From HGM10836 sp045580645 (GTDB lineage Bacteria > Bacillota_I > Bacilli_A > RF39 > UBA660), in the NCBI GenBank assembly GCA_045580645.1, contig JAZNOG010000064.1, positions 1 to 14,565 on the forward strand: a stretch of DNA of 14,565 bases. Direction: 5' to 3'. Positions 1 to 5,881 of this stretch are shown piece by piece. The position numbers were made by a program, and so were the translations under genes. The notes beneath the pieces were generated by a model, which saw only the letters and a program-made list of their open reading frames with translations, was not told where the DNA came from and ran no database searches. Every line of letters starts with the position of its first letter. The first letter of the stretch is position 1.

Positions 1-105
1 AGCTTCAACTGTCCGGGACACTTTAGAATCTCCTACTGTGTAAATACTGAGATGGTTGAGCGAAGCATTCCAGCATTCGAGAATCTTTATAAAATGTACA
101 ATTAA
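1..105 (+). CDS. Partial PLP-dependent aminotransferase (C-terminal 34 residues)
   Basis: Frame 1 is open from the window edge to a TAA at 103-105. It encodes a peptide with the segment CPGHFRISYCVNTEMVERS followed by IPAFENLYKMYN. This matches the C-terminal end of class I aspartate-type aminotransferases, where a CPG(Y/H)-x-R-I-(A/S)-Y-C block carries the arginine that binds the substrate alpha-carboxylate (here R9), followed by a 'LPAFEKL' helix. The enzyme would transfer amino groups between amino acids and 2-oxo acids in the cytoplasm. The codons include CCG, CGA, TCC and several GAG, unlike the AGA/CCT-dominated phage genes that follow, so it looks host-derived, although 34 codons is a small sample. 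It ends within a few bases of the next gene's coding frame. Either a real phage-host junction, a carried metabolic gene or a chimeric assembly could explain this. Confidence 0.62.
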   Translation, partial: SFNCPGHFRISYCVNTEMVERSIPAFENLYKMYN

Positions 106-944
106 TTAAGAAAAAGCCTACTGGTGGATATGGAAATATATTTCCTAAGACTTTTTTGAATGCTATTAGAGATAAAGAATCAGGAGTTACCTTATCAGAA
201 ATCTTGCAAGGATTCAATATGTACTTTTTATCTTATGTAGGAGATAAAGGTAATACAAGATTACAAGTACCTAATATCCTTAGAAAGGAAGGATTATGGA
301 TTACTTATGTTCTTTATGACCATACTGTAATTACTGAATGGTATAATAGCGAAAAGATAGACAATGATTCATGGAAAGATGATAGTAATTGGAGAATAGG
401 TTCAAATGCTTTAGTAGGAGATATTTCCATTTCATCTGATGGTTATTGGATAGTTAATGGTGTAGTAACAGAAGCTATTGCTAGAGGAGAACAAGGTATT
501 ACTCCATTACTTAAATATGAGGGAACTGAACTTCAAGTTTCTTATAATGAAGGCAAACATTGGGAAAAGATGACTACTTTTACTAATAACCTTAAGATTA
601 AGAAATATATAGGCATCAATGAATCATTGCCTACTTCAGGAGTAGAAGAAGGAACTATTTATATGAAAGGTCCTTACTATGCAGAAGATGATGGCCTTAA
701 TGACAATCCTATTTATAGGATGTGGATTTATGCTTGGAAAGATAATACTTTAGCTTGGCAAGATAATGGTGAGTTTACTAGTATAGCTGCTGGCGTAGTT
801 CAAGAAACAGGTAATTCTGAAACTGAAGTCATGTCGCAGAAGGCTGTAACAGATAAGTTTTCAGTATTGGAATCAGGAAATCTTGGAGGTAAACAACTAA
901 TATTCAATGAAGATGGGACTATTACATGGGAGGAATTATCATAA
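105..944 (+). CDS. Tail-fibre/adhesion-type virion protein, 5' end uncertain
   Basis: The frame is open from about position 93, directly after a TAA at 90-92, to the TAA at 942-944. Family-like sequence starts at IKKKPTGGYGNIFPKTF (ATT at 105), well upstream of the first permissible start, a TTG at 156. The 'KKPTG-x-x-GNI(Y/F)PKTF' opening and the later 'GEQGITPLL...LQVSYNEGKHW' block resemble proteins common in Bacteroides phages. Near the C-terminus is ETGNSETEVMSQKAVTDKF, a short motif recurrent in tail-fibre or appendage proteins of these phages. The likely role is in the tail or receptor-binding appendage. No ATG/GTG/TTG precedes the conserved start in frame, so the N-terminus seems to have been removed or replaced where the aminotransferase fragment abuts. 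Product class is fairly secure; exact role and true start are not. Confidence 0.6.
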   Translation: MKKKPTGGYGNIFPKTFLNAIRDKESGVTLSEILQGFNMYFLSYVGDKGNTRLQVPNILRKEGLWITYVLYDHTVITEWYNSEKIDNDSWKDDSNWRIGSNALVGDISISSDGYWIVNGVVTEAIARGEQGITPLLKYEGTELQVSYNEGKHWEKMTTFTNNLKIKKYIGINESLPTSGVEEGTIYMKGPYYAEDDGLNDNPIYRMWIYAWKDNTLAWQDNGEFTSIAAGVVQETGNSETEVMSQKAVTDKFSVLESGNLGGKQLIFNEDGTITWEELS

Positions 945-983
945 TGGATTTTTTTTGAAAATAACTATAAAACTTTCTAGTAG

Positions 984-997
984 ATGATAATTAATTC
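984..997 (+). promoter_or_regulatory. 14-base leader element, copy 1
   Basis: The 14-mer ATGATAATTAATTC lies exactly 14 bases before the ATG at 1012. An identical copy lies exactly 14 bases before the ATG at 3315. The shared position suggests a translation-initiation or mRNA-leader element, since neither gene has a Shine-Dalgarno sequence. The function is inferred. Confidence 0.4.
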
Positions 998-1011
998 AAA
1001 AATAAAAGAAT

Positions 1012-1533
1012 ATGTTAAAGGAACTTTGTGCTTTAATAAAGCTACTCTTCAAGACAAATCCTACTGATATTAAAGAAGTAGAACTACTTGAAATGAAGAA
1101 TTTTCCATTTAAAGGTTATAAATACCTCATGTGGTGTGGTAAGATGATATATAGAAAAGACATGGAAGAAAAGATAAAGAAGGAGTTAAATACTCCCTCT
1201 TTTAATAAATCTTTGATACATGAAACTATTCATCTAAACCAAGCTAAAAGAAGTGGAAGTTGGTTTAGATACTATTGGCAGTATTTCATTGAATGGTTAA
1301 AGGGAGGTATTATAATGGCTCCTGTAAGTGCTGCTTATTATACTAATCCATTTGAAATGGAAGCATATGCTAATGAAGATAAACCTGAATATCCTGAAGG
1401 AATGATTATATATGAAGACAACTATTCAGATAATGAATTTACTAAATATATAATCAAAAATGGTAGAAAGAAGGTTTATAAAAATGCTGGTGGTACACCA
1501 AGAGATTGGAAAGAGTATATAAAACATATCTAA
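1012..1533 (+). CDS. HExxH zincin-like metallopeptidase protein
   Basis: A 173-residue protein. Residues 70-74 read HETIH, a classic HExxH zinc site in which two histidines bind zinc and the glutamate activates water. A third acidic ligand probably comes from NPFEMEAYANE (E115 or E117), a spacing and sequence seen in small zincin-like proteins of Bacteroidota and their phages. Between them lies an aromatic, partly hydrophobic stretch (about residues 84-103, rich in W, Y and F) that could pack against a membrane. There is no signal peptide. It stands just upstream of the lysis-type genes and is closed by a strong terminator, so a role in lysis or virion processing is possible. The substrate is unknown. 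No promoter box is visible in the 67-base leader, but the 14-base element at 984 is. Confidence 0.6.
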   Translation: MLKELCALIKLLFKTNPTDIKEVELLEMKNFPFKGYKYLMWCGKMIYRKDMEEKIKKELNTPSFNKSLIHETIHLNQAKRSGSWFRYYWQYFIEWLKGGIIMAPVSAAYYTNPFEMEAYANEDKPEYPEGMIIYEDNYSDNEFTKYIIKNGRKKVYKNAGGTPRDWKEYIKHI

Positions 1534-1538
1534 GTATA

Positions 1539-1578
1539 AATAATCCATTTAGGCTATTGCTTAGATGGATTATTTTTT
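1539..1578 (+). terminator. Intrinsic terminator after zincin gene
   Basis: A 13-bp stem (1539-1551 with 1562-1574, one G-U pair) and a 10-base loop are followed by a run of T to 1578. The loop contains the TTG (1557-1559) that serves as the -33 element of the next promoter. Confidence 0.85.
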
Positions 1579-1587
1579 ATATATTTG
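1557..1587 (+). promoter_or_regulatory. Bacteroidota-type promoter for the lysis-like genes
   Basis: TTG at 1557-1559, a 20-base spacer and TATATTTG at 1580-1587 match the Bacteroidota sigma consensus (TTTG, 19-21 bases, TAnnTTTG). A start of transcription near 1592-1595 would leave almost no leader before the ATG at 1597 or 1606. Confidence 0.6.
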
Positions 1588-1596
1588 CTGCCTAAA

Positions 1597-2004
1597 ATGG
1601 AAATTATGAAAAAGAATAAATACCTAGTAGCCACTATAGCTATATTAATATATCTGTATGCTATGTTTTCTTTTATTGGATGTACTACTACCAAATATGT
1701 TCCTATTGAAAGTGTTAGAACTGAATATAAAAACAAGGTAGAAATAGATACTATCATTATAAATAATGATAAGATAGTAAAAGAAAAGGGAGATACAATA
1801 TATATCACTGAAACTAAATATATATATAAAACAAAGAATAAGATAGATACAATACTAAAGATTGATACTATACCTATTATACAAGAAGTAGAAGTTATAA
1901 AAGAAGTAAATAAATTAAAGGACTGGCAAGTTATACTTATGGTGCTTGGGGGAGGAATGGTTGCTGTAATAGGATATAAAGTTATAAGAATGATTAAATT
2001 ATGA
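1597..2004 (+). CDS. Lipoprotein with C-terminal membrane segment, candidate unimolecular spanin
   Basis: Translation from the ATG at 1597 gives 135 residues; the ATG at 1606 (MKKNKYL) is an equally good start, and a TTG at 1585 lies inside the promoter and is unlikely. The N-terminus is a basic then hydrophobic signal ending in FSFIGC, a lipobox-like site with the acylated cysteine at residue 29. The middle is rich in alternating Ile/Thr/Asp and Lys (predicted extended, periplasmic). The C-terminus (WQVILMVLGGGMVAVIGY then basic residues) is one membrane helix. A lipoprotein anchor at one end and an inner-membrane helix at the other is the architecture of unimolecular spanins such as T1 gp11, which join the two membranes during lysis. 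The ATGA overlap with the next gene indicates co-translation. Function is inferred from topology. Confidence 0.55.
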   Translation: MEIMKKNKYLVATIAILIYLYAMFSFIGCTTTKYVPIESVRTEYKNKVEIDTIIINNDKIVKEKGDTIYITETKYIYKTKNKIDTILKIDTIPIIQEVEVIKEVNKLKDWQVILMVLGGGMVAVIGYKVIRMIKL

Positions 2005-2399
2005 TAGAAACAGATGTACTAATTACAGGAGCTGTAGGTGTAGTTTCAAGCATAATCAGTGCTTGGACTTCATGGTTCTTCGCTAGAAAGAAATATAATA
2101 GTGAAGTAGATAACCAGCTTATACAGAACATGAATGATTCTTTAAAGTTCTATAAGGAATTATCTGATGATAATAAATCTAGATTGGATGATGTATTGAA
2201 GAGAAATGAAGACCTTGAAAAGAGAGATGAGAGACTTGAAGAAGAAGTTAGACAACTAAGAATGCAAATGCTTAATCTTATGGGTTCTATCTGTACAGAT
2301 TTAACATGTCAATTAAGAAAAAGGGATTTTAATTTATTTAAGGAACATGGAACTACTGGTGGACAGAAAGTGGAAGAAACAGAGCTACACGATAAGTAA
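2001..2399 (+). CDS. Single-pass membrane protein with coiled coil (candidate holin or second spanin)
   Basis: A 132-residue protein starting at the ATGA overlap with the upstream gene. Residues about 7-28 (LITGAVGVVSSIISAWTSWF) form one membrane segment followed by basic residues (ARKK). Residues about 40-90 are highly charged, with heptad-like Leu spacing typical of a coiled coil. The tail holds a CTDLTCQLRKRD motif with two cysteines. In phage lysis cassettes such a protein next to a spanin and an endolysin is usually a holin-like or inner-membrane spanin component; the sequence does not decide between them. Its last 53 bases overlap the next gene in a different frame. Confidence 0.45.
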   Translation: MIETDVLITGAVGVVSSIISAWTSWFFARKKYNSEVDNQLIQNMNDSLKFYKELSDDNKSRLDDVLKRNEDLEKRDERLEEEVRQLRMQMLNLMGSICTDLTCQLRKRDFNLFKEHGTTGGQKVEETELHDK

Positions 2400-2811
2400 T
2401 TTGTTAGTAAATGGTAAATGGTTCTGTAATGTATTAGAGGATGCAGATAGAGGATTAGATGATTCAATGTCTGTAGATAGAATACTAGAATTAAAGAAAC
2501 CAACTATTACAGCTATACCAAGAGGTACTTATGAAATAACATTGGATGTAGTATCTCCTAAATATAGTAAAGTACAATTCTATAAAGATGTATGTAATGG
2601 TAAAGTCCCTAGATTAAAGAATGTCAAAGGATTTGATGGAATACTAATTCATGCAGGAAATACTGATAAAGATTCCTCAGGCTGTTTATTAGTAGGAGTG
2701 AACAAAGTTAAAGGGCAAGTTGTTAATAGTAAAGAAACATTCAAAGCTCTTTATAAACTCCTTCAAGACAGAAAAAGTAAAGGAGAGAAAATAGTAATCA
2801 AAATAATGTAA
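2347..2811 (+). CDS. DUF5675-like protein, candidate endolysin
   Basis: A 154-residue protein with the layout I associate with the DUF5675 family of Bacteroidota and their phages. An N-terminal beta region (RKWKKQSYTISNL, then a FCNVLEDADRG block) is followed by 'AIPRGTYEI' and a presumed active-site region IHAGNTDKDSSGCLLVG (H102, S111, C113). The His...(S)GC arrangement recalls L,D-transpeptidase-type and carboxypeptidase-type cell-wall enzymes. Its place behind spanin- and holin-like genes suggests a peptidoglycan-active lysis enzyme. Biochemical activity is inferred, not shown. The start at 2347 overlaps the previous gene by 53 bases but is supported by the family-like N-terminus and an AAGGA sequence shortly upstream. 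Confidence 0.6.
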   Translation: MELLVDRKWKKQSYTISNLLVNGKWFCNVLEDADRGLDDSMSVDRILELKKPTITAIPRGTYEITLDVVSPKYSKVQFYKDVCNGKVPRLKNVKGFDGILIHAGNTDKDSSGCLLVGVNKVKGQVVNSKETFKALYKLLQDRKSKGEKIVIKIM

Positions 2812-2816
2812 ATAAT

Positions 2817-3139
2817 ATGATAACTCAAAAGAAAATGATAGTACCAATATTTGACTATAAATTAACTATAGTCATATATGACAAGTGGAGTGAAGTAGAA
2901 CACTTGTTTGATGGGGGTCCTGAGCCTAAAGCTATTACAGCTACACAGCATGGGGCAGCATTGGTTGCTGTCAATTCTAAAAGAGGTAGCAGTAAGTACA
3001 TGAAGCTGAACATGTAAAAAATGCTATATGGAGATATATAGGATATACTCCCATGAGAGATAATGATGAAGTTGATGCTTATCTATTAACATACATATAT
3101 AATAAGATTACAGATGTTTACTATAAACACAATAAATAA
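2817..3139 (+). pseudogene. Small HExxH metallopeptidase gene split by a frame change
   Basis: The first frame (2817-3017) gives 66 residues, opening MITQKKMIVPIFDYKL and ending in a short out-of-frame tail. The continuation is in the -1 frame from about 2996 to the TAA at 3137-3139. There it reads VHEAEHVKNAIWRYIGYTP, then a DNDEVDAYLLTYIYNKI segment and YYKHNK. HEAEH is an HExxH zinc site and the later DNDE...AYL supplies the usual third ligand, so the joined product (about 107 residues) is a small zincin-like protein. A TAA in the second frame (2993-2995) confines the shift to 2996-3014. No X-XXY-YYZ slippery heptamer is seen there, so a one-base loss, or a sequencing error, is likelier than programmed frameshifting. 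Confidence 0.65.
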
Positions 3140-3140
3140 A

Positions 3141-3170
3141 GGTTAGCAACATAATGCTAACCTTTTCTTT
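3141..3170 (+). terminator. Intrinsic terminator (first of tandem pair)
   Basis: A perfect 8-bp stem, GGTTAGCA (3141-3148) with TGCTAACC (3155-3162), and a 6-base loop are followed by TTTTCTTT. Confidence 0.88.
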
Positions 3171-3175
3171 TATAG

Positions 3176-3209
3176 CCCTCTTAGAGTCAATACTTTAAGA
3201 GGGTTTTTT
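3176..3209 (+). terminator. Intrinsic terminator (second of tandem pair)
   Basis: The stem pairs CCCTCTTA (3176-3183) with TAAGAGGG (3196-3203) around a 12-base loop, followed by six T. It starts 6 bases after the preceding terminator, giving a strong stop between the lysis-like block and the next genes. Confidence 0.85.
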
Positions 3210-3249
3210 GTTACACTTAGCAATGATATGCAGTCTTAGGAATATTACA

Positions 3250-3257
3250 TATATTTG
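3250..3257 (+). promoter_or_regulatory. Bacteroidota -7 box (TATATTTG)
   Basis: TATATTTG matches TAnnTTTG. The upstream -33 position has only TATG (3227-3230), 19 bases away, so that half is weak. Transcription would start near 3263 and give a leader of about 50 bases that contains the 14-base element at 3287. Confidence 0.5.
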
Positions 3258-3286
3258 CACTCAGTAAGCTTACAAAGAGAGATAAA

Positions 3287-3300
3287 ATGATAATTAATTC
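3287..3300 (+). promoter_or_regulatory. 14-base leader element, copy 2
   Basis: Identical to 984-997 (ATGATAATTAATTC) and also 14 bases before a start codon, here the ATG at 3315. The gene lacks a Shine-Dalgarno sequence. Confidence 0.4.
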
Positions 3301-3314
3301 TAAAAATCATTATT

Positions 3315-4127
3315 ATGGAAATAATTGAAAAAGAAACTATCAAGGAAGTTCCTGTAGATTGCAATGGTAACAGAGTTTGTGGAGGATGGGGATATGGATA
3401 TGGTCCTTATAATCATGCTAATGTAGGTAACTTTGCTTCAAAAGGTGTAGCTGGCACTGGTTTAGGTTTAGGTATTGCAGGTACTGCTCTAGGTCTTTTA
3501 GCACTTAGTAGAGGTGGTTTTAGTTTATTTGGAAACTCTAGTGTTCCTGAAAATGTTAATATTAATGCTTTAGGAGGAAATGGTACTAGCAATGGTTATG
3601 GACTTTATGCTGGATGTGCTCCTTCTACCTTTCAAGTATGGGAAAAGGGTTGTGAAGATGCTTTAGCACTTCAAGGAGCTATCTATAAGCAAGCTTTAGA
3701 CTATCAAAATAATAGATTTGCTGATAGACAAGTATTGAATTCAGAACTATTCAGCATCTATAAGAGTCAAATAGATGCAGACTTTGGTCTTTACAAGTCT
3801 ACAAGAGATGGTTTTGATGTATTGAGTGCAAAGCAAAATAGAGATGCCTTCAGTCTTTATAAGTCTCAAAGAGATGCTGATGATGATATCAGAAAAGAGC
3901 TTAGTGACTTAAAGGCTCAAGTAGCTATTAATGCTGCTGTTAGACCATATCAAGACAAGCTTATCCAATGTGAAATTGATAAGGCATTTACTGCTGGTAT
4001 CAACTACACAGATAGAAAGACTTGCAAGGCTATCTATGGTCAGGTTACATTACCTAATACTCCTGTAGTAACAGGTTTTGCAGGTGCTAATGCTTGTGGC
4101 TGCCCACAAGTTATAACAACTGCTTAA
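3315..4127 (+). CDS. Conserved gut-phage protein with glycine-rich membrane-like segment and LYKS repeats (probable virion protein)
   Basis: A 270-residue protein. Residues about 22-40 are Gly/Tyr-rich (CGGWGYGYGPYN). Residues about 43-66 form a small-residue hydrophobic stretch (GVAGTGLGLGIAGTALGLLA) that could insert into a membrane. Residues about 125-200 contain a loose repeat: SIYKSQIDADFG, then GLYKSTRDGFDV, then SLYKSQRDADDD, each starting with an aromatic-Lys-Ser step. The C-terminal part (AAVRPYQDKLIQCEIDKAF, TCKAIYGQVTLPNTPVVTGF and a CGC end) resembles a family I recall from many Bacteroides and crAss-like phages. Six cysteines lie near the two ends. A virion role is inferred from its neighbours; the molecular function is unknown. 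It has its own promoter and terminator. Confidence 0.55.
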   Translation: MEIIEKETIKEVPVDCNGNRVCGGWGYGYGPYNHANVGNFASKGVAGTGLGLGIAGTALGLLALSRGGFSLFGNSSVPENVNINALGGNGTSNGYGLYAGCAPSTFQVWEKGCEDALALQGAIYKQALDYQNNRFADRQVLNSELFSIYKSQIDADFGLYKSTRDGFDVLSAKQNRDAFSLYKSQRDADDDIRKELSDLKAQVAINAAVRPYQDKLIQCEIDKAFTAGINYTDRKTCKAIYGQVTLPNTPVVTGFAGANACGCPQVITTA

Positions 4128-4154
4128 AGTAAGGGGGTATACCCCCCTACTTTT
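4126..4154 (+). terminator. GC-rich hairpin terminator
   Basis: Five G pair with five C around a TATA loop (4133-4146). After one A-C mismatch, AGTA (4128-4131) pairs with TACT (4148-4151), followed by TTTT. It lies immediately after the stop codon. Confidence 0.75.
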
Positions 4155-4180
4155 AATATTAATCTCAAATTTATACAATT

Positions 4181-4678
4181 ATGATGCCAATAAATCAAGT
4201 CATACTAGGAGGGGGAGACCCATTACTTGGAACTAGTGTAGTAGGAAATAGTCTTGATGAGCAGTTACAACTTCTTGAAAAGTATAAACAGAATCTTGAA
4301 GCTGCAAAGAGAATGAAGCAACAACAGGTACAGCCTGCTGTACCACAGAAATTAATATGGGATGAAGTAGATGCTGAAATAAATCCCATGTCAGATGAAC
4401 AAAAGAATATGTTGTTTCAAGATGAAGACTATGTAGATACTTATACTAAGATTCAAAATATGGTTCAAATGGAAATTCTTAATTTGGTAAAATCAAGAAT
4501 TGAATCTACTCCAGAAGGAAAAGAGCTATTACAGAATCAGTTGAAAATAGTCAAGAAACTTAAAGGAAAGATTATTCAAGAGACTAATAGGGAAATGGAA
4601 ATGTTTAGGAAGTTCAGGGAGTTTAGTAAACAACATCCTGAAGTGACTTATGAAGAATTTATAAAAGCTAATATGTAA
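4181..4678 (+). CDS. Uncharacterised coiled-coil phage protein
   Basis: A 165-residue, mostly helical and charged protein with no recognised domain. It starts MMPINQVILGGGDPLLGTS (the second ATG at 4184 is also possible). It then has a Gln/Lys/Leu-rich helix (residues about 25-50), a Pro/Gln linker (QQQVQPAVPQK) and a long Lys/Glu helix (residues about 100-150) ending HPEVTYEEFIKANM. No cysteine, signal or membrane segment is present. Only two bases separate it from the next gene, so the two are probably translated together. Its position between the LYKS-repeat protein and the head genes suggests a virion or assembly role, which is inference from context alone. Confidence 0.5.
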   Translation: MMPINQVILGGGDPLLGTSVVGNSLDEQLQLLEKYKQNLEAAKRMKQQQVQPAVPQKLIWDEVDAEINPMSDEQKNMLFQDEDYVDTYTKIQNMVQMEILNLVKSRIESTPEGKELLQNQLKIVKKLKGKIIQETNREMEMFRKFREFSKQHPEVTYEEFIKANM

Positions 4679-4680
4679 TT

Positions 4681-5061
4681 ATGATGAATGTTTTACAACT
4701 GACTGATACTTTGAAGTCTTATATTGCACTTCAATTAGATAATATGTCTATGACTAATCCTATGATTGGTTTTATGAAGCCTCTTATTACAAGAGCTGTA
4801 GATAATAATATTGGTAAAGTAAAGAAGACTTTGAATCTAATAGCTGATAATGAAGGTAATGTTGATATAGAGAATATTCTCACAGAAATGATGCAGAATG
4901 TTATGAATACCAAACCATTTACTTTTAATACTTCTTTTATTGGAGATATAGAAGTTGGAGGTGGTCATATTAAATTGAATGTACCATTGACAAACAAGAG
5001 ATTAGTATTAGGTATGGCTGATTTAGAGGCTTTCAAAGAAATGTTAATCACTAAAAAGTAA
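4681..5061 (+). CDS. Uncharacterised small phage protein
   Basis: A 126-residue protein with no domain I recognise. The N-terminal half is helical and Met/Leu/Asn-rich (DNMSMTNPMIGFMKPLITRA). The C-terminal half is beta-like, with SFIGDIEVGGGHIKLNVPL. It starts with two adjacent ATG codons (4681 and 4684) two bases after the upstream stop, and its TAA shares a base with the next start codon (TAATG at 5059), so it sits in a tightly coupled three-gene group. There is no signal peptide. Structural or assembly function can only be guessed from location. Confidence 0.5.
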   Translation: MMNVLQLTDTLKSYIALQLDNMSMTNPMIGFMKPLITRAVDNNIGKVKKTLNLIADNEGNVDIENILTEMMQNVMNTKPFTFNTSFIGDIEVGGGHIKLNVPLTNKRLVLGMADLEAFKEMLITKK

Positions 5062-5729
5062 TGAATATGGATAGACTTATGATAGACTACCTGAGAAGTA
5101 AAGGTATGGGTGGTATGAATGAGCAAGAGTTTAAACACAGATTCAAGGACTTTATGACCAAGTATAGAAGAAATTCTATGGGTAGGGGTTCTTCTAGTAG
5201 AGGAGGATACTCAAGAAATGCCATGAGACATGGTGGAGAAGGAAACTTCTTCCCTATGGAAAGAATGGATGATTTCTACAGACATGGAAGAACTGACGAC
5301 TTTATGGAAATGGATGACTTTGATAGATTCAACAGACATAGCATGGAAGACGATGAAATGTATAACATGATGAAGTACATGAGACATTCCATGAATGAAG
5401 GAGAACACTTCAATGATTCAGAAGCTAAGTATCTTGTAGCTGAAATGTACCATATTGAAAATGGTAGAAAGCATACTGGAGAAAAGTTTGATATGTACAA
5501 AGCAAAGGAAATCTGTGAAAGATATAGAGGAATACTTCCAACATCTGTAACTCCTGCTGATGTGTATGTGGCTATAAATACTCAATACCATGATTATGCA
5601 GAATTGTATAAGAACTGGTTTGGAGATAACATAGACCAAAAAGTTATTGAATCTGCTATAGTATTCTGGTTTAAAGATGCAGACTGTAAAGCTGAAAACA
5701 AGGTAGTAGAATATCTGAAGGAATACTAA
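5061..5729 (+). CDS. Two-part phage protein: Met/His/Asp-rich linker and conserved helical C-terminal domain
   Basis: A 222-residue protein. Residues 1-40 are basic and helical. Residues about 40-115 are low complexity, very rich in Met, Arg, Asp, His, Ser and Gly (GRGSSSRGGYSRN, then FFPMERMDDFYRHGRTDDFM), and are probably disordered. Residues about 118-222 look folded and conserved: FNDSEAKYLVAEMYHIENGR, KAKEICERYRGILP, VYVAINTQYHDYAELYKNWF and VIESAIVFWFKDAD. I recall this C-terminal domain from other Bacteroides phage virion clusters but know no function for it. The start overlaps the preceding stop by one base. The disordered linker could bind nucleic acid or a partner, which is speculation. 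Two terminators follow. Confidence 0.5.
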   Translation: MNMDRLMIDYLRSKGMGGMNEQEFKHRFKDFMTKYRRNSMGRGSSSRGGYSRNAMRHGGEGNFFPMERMDDFYRHGRTDDFMEMDDFDRFNRHSMEDDEMYNMMKYMRHSMNEGEHFNDSEAKYLVAEMYHIENGRKHTGEKFDMYKAKEICERYRGILPTSVTPADVYVAINTQYHDYAELYKNWFGDNIDQKVIESAIVFWFKDADCKAENKVVEYLKEY

Positions 5730-5735
5730 TTGATT

Positions 5736-5766
5736 AGGGTAAGATAATATCTTATCCTTTCTTTTT
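5736..5766 (+). terminator. Intrinsic terminator
   Basis: A 10-bp stem (5736-5745 with 5749-5758, one G-U pair) and 3-base loop are followed by TTTCTTTTT. Confidence 0.85.
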
Positions 5767-5798
5767 ACCTATATTACAAGTAATTTATTTATGTAAGT

Positions 5799-5825
5799 AA
5801 GAGCTTTTTATTTATGCTCTTTTTT
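5799..5825 (+). terminator. Second, weaker terminator
   Basis: AAGAGC (5799-5804) pairs with GCTCTT (5816-5821) and a six-base T run follows. The stem is short, so it is less certain than the one at 5736. Confidence 0.6.
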
Positions 5826-5842
5826 ATGTGTAAAACTTTACT

Positions 5843-5850
5843 TAACTTTG
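5843..5850 (+). promoter_or_regulatory. Bacteroidota -7 box (TAACTTTG) for the head module
   Basis: TAACTTTG matches TAnnTTTG. It lies 31 bases before the scaffold start and directly after two terminators. The -33 position is only T-rich. It should drive the scaffold and capsid genes together, since no terminator separates them. Confidence 0.55.
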
Positions 5851-5881
5851 CACTGTTTTAGAAAACAAAAAGGAGAAGAAT

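Noticed and set aside
40..105. tRNA-like or attachment-site element at the left edge
   Set aside because: No cloverleaf can be drawn, and frame 1 reads as a clear aminotransferase C-terminus.
945..1011. Terminator at the run of eight T after the tail gene
   Set aside because: No stable stem precedes the T run; only a 5-bp stem with a one-base loop is possible.
2991..3017. Programmed -1 ribosomal frameshift
   Set aside because: No X-XXY-YYZ heptamer is seen in the permitted window, and no obvious pseudoknot; an indel is simpler, though not proven.
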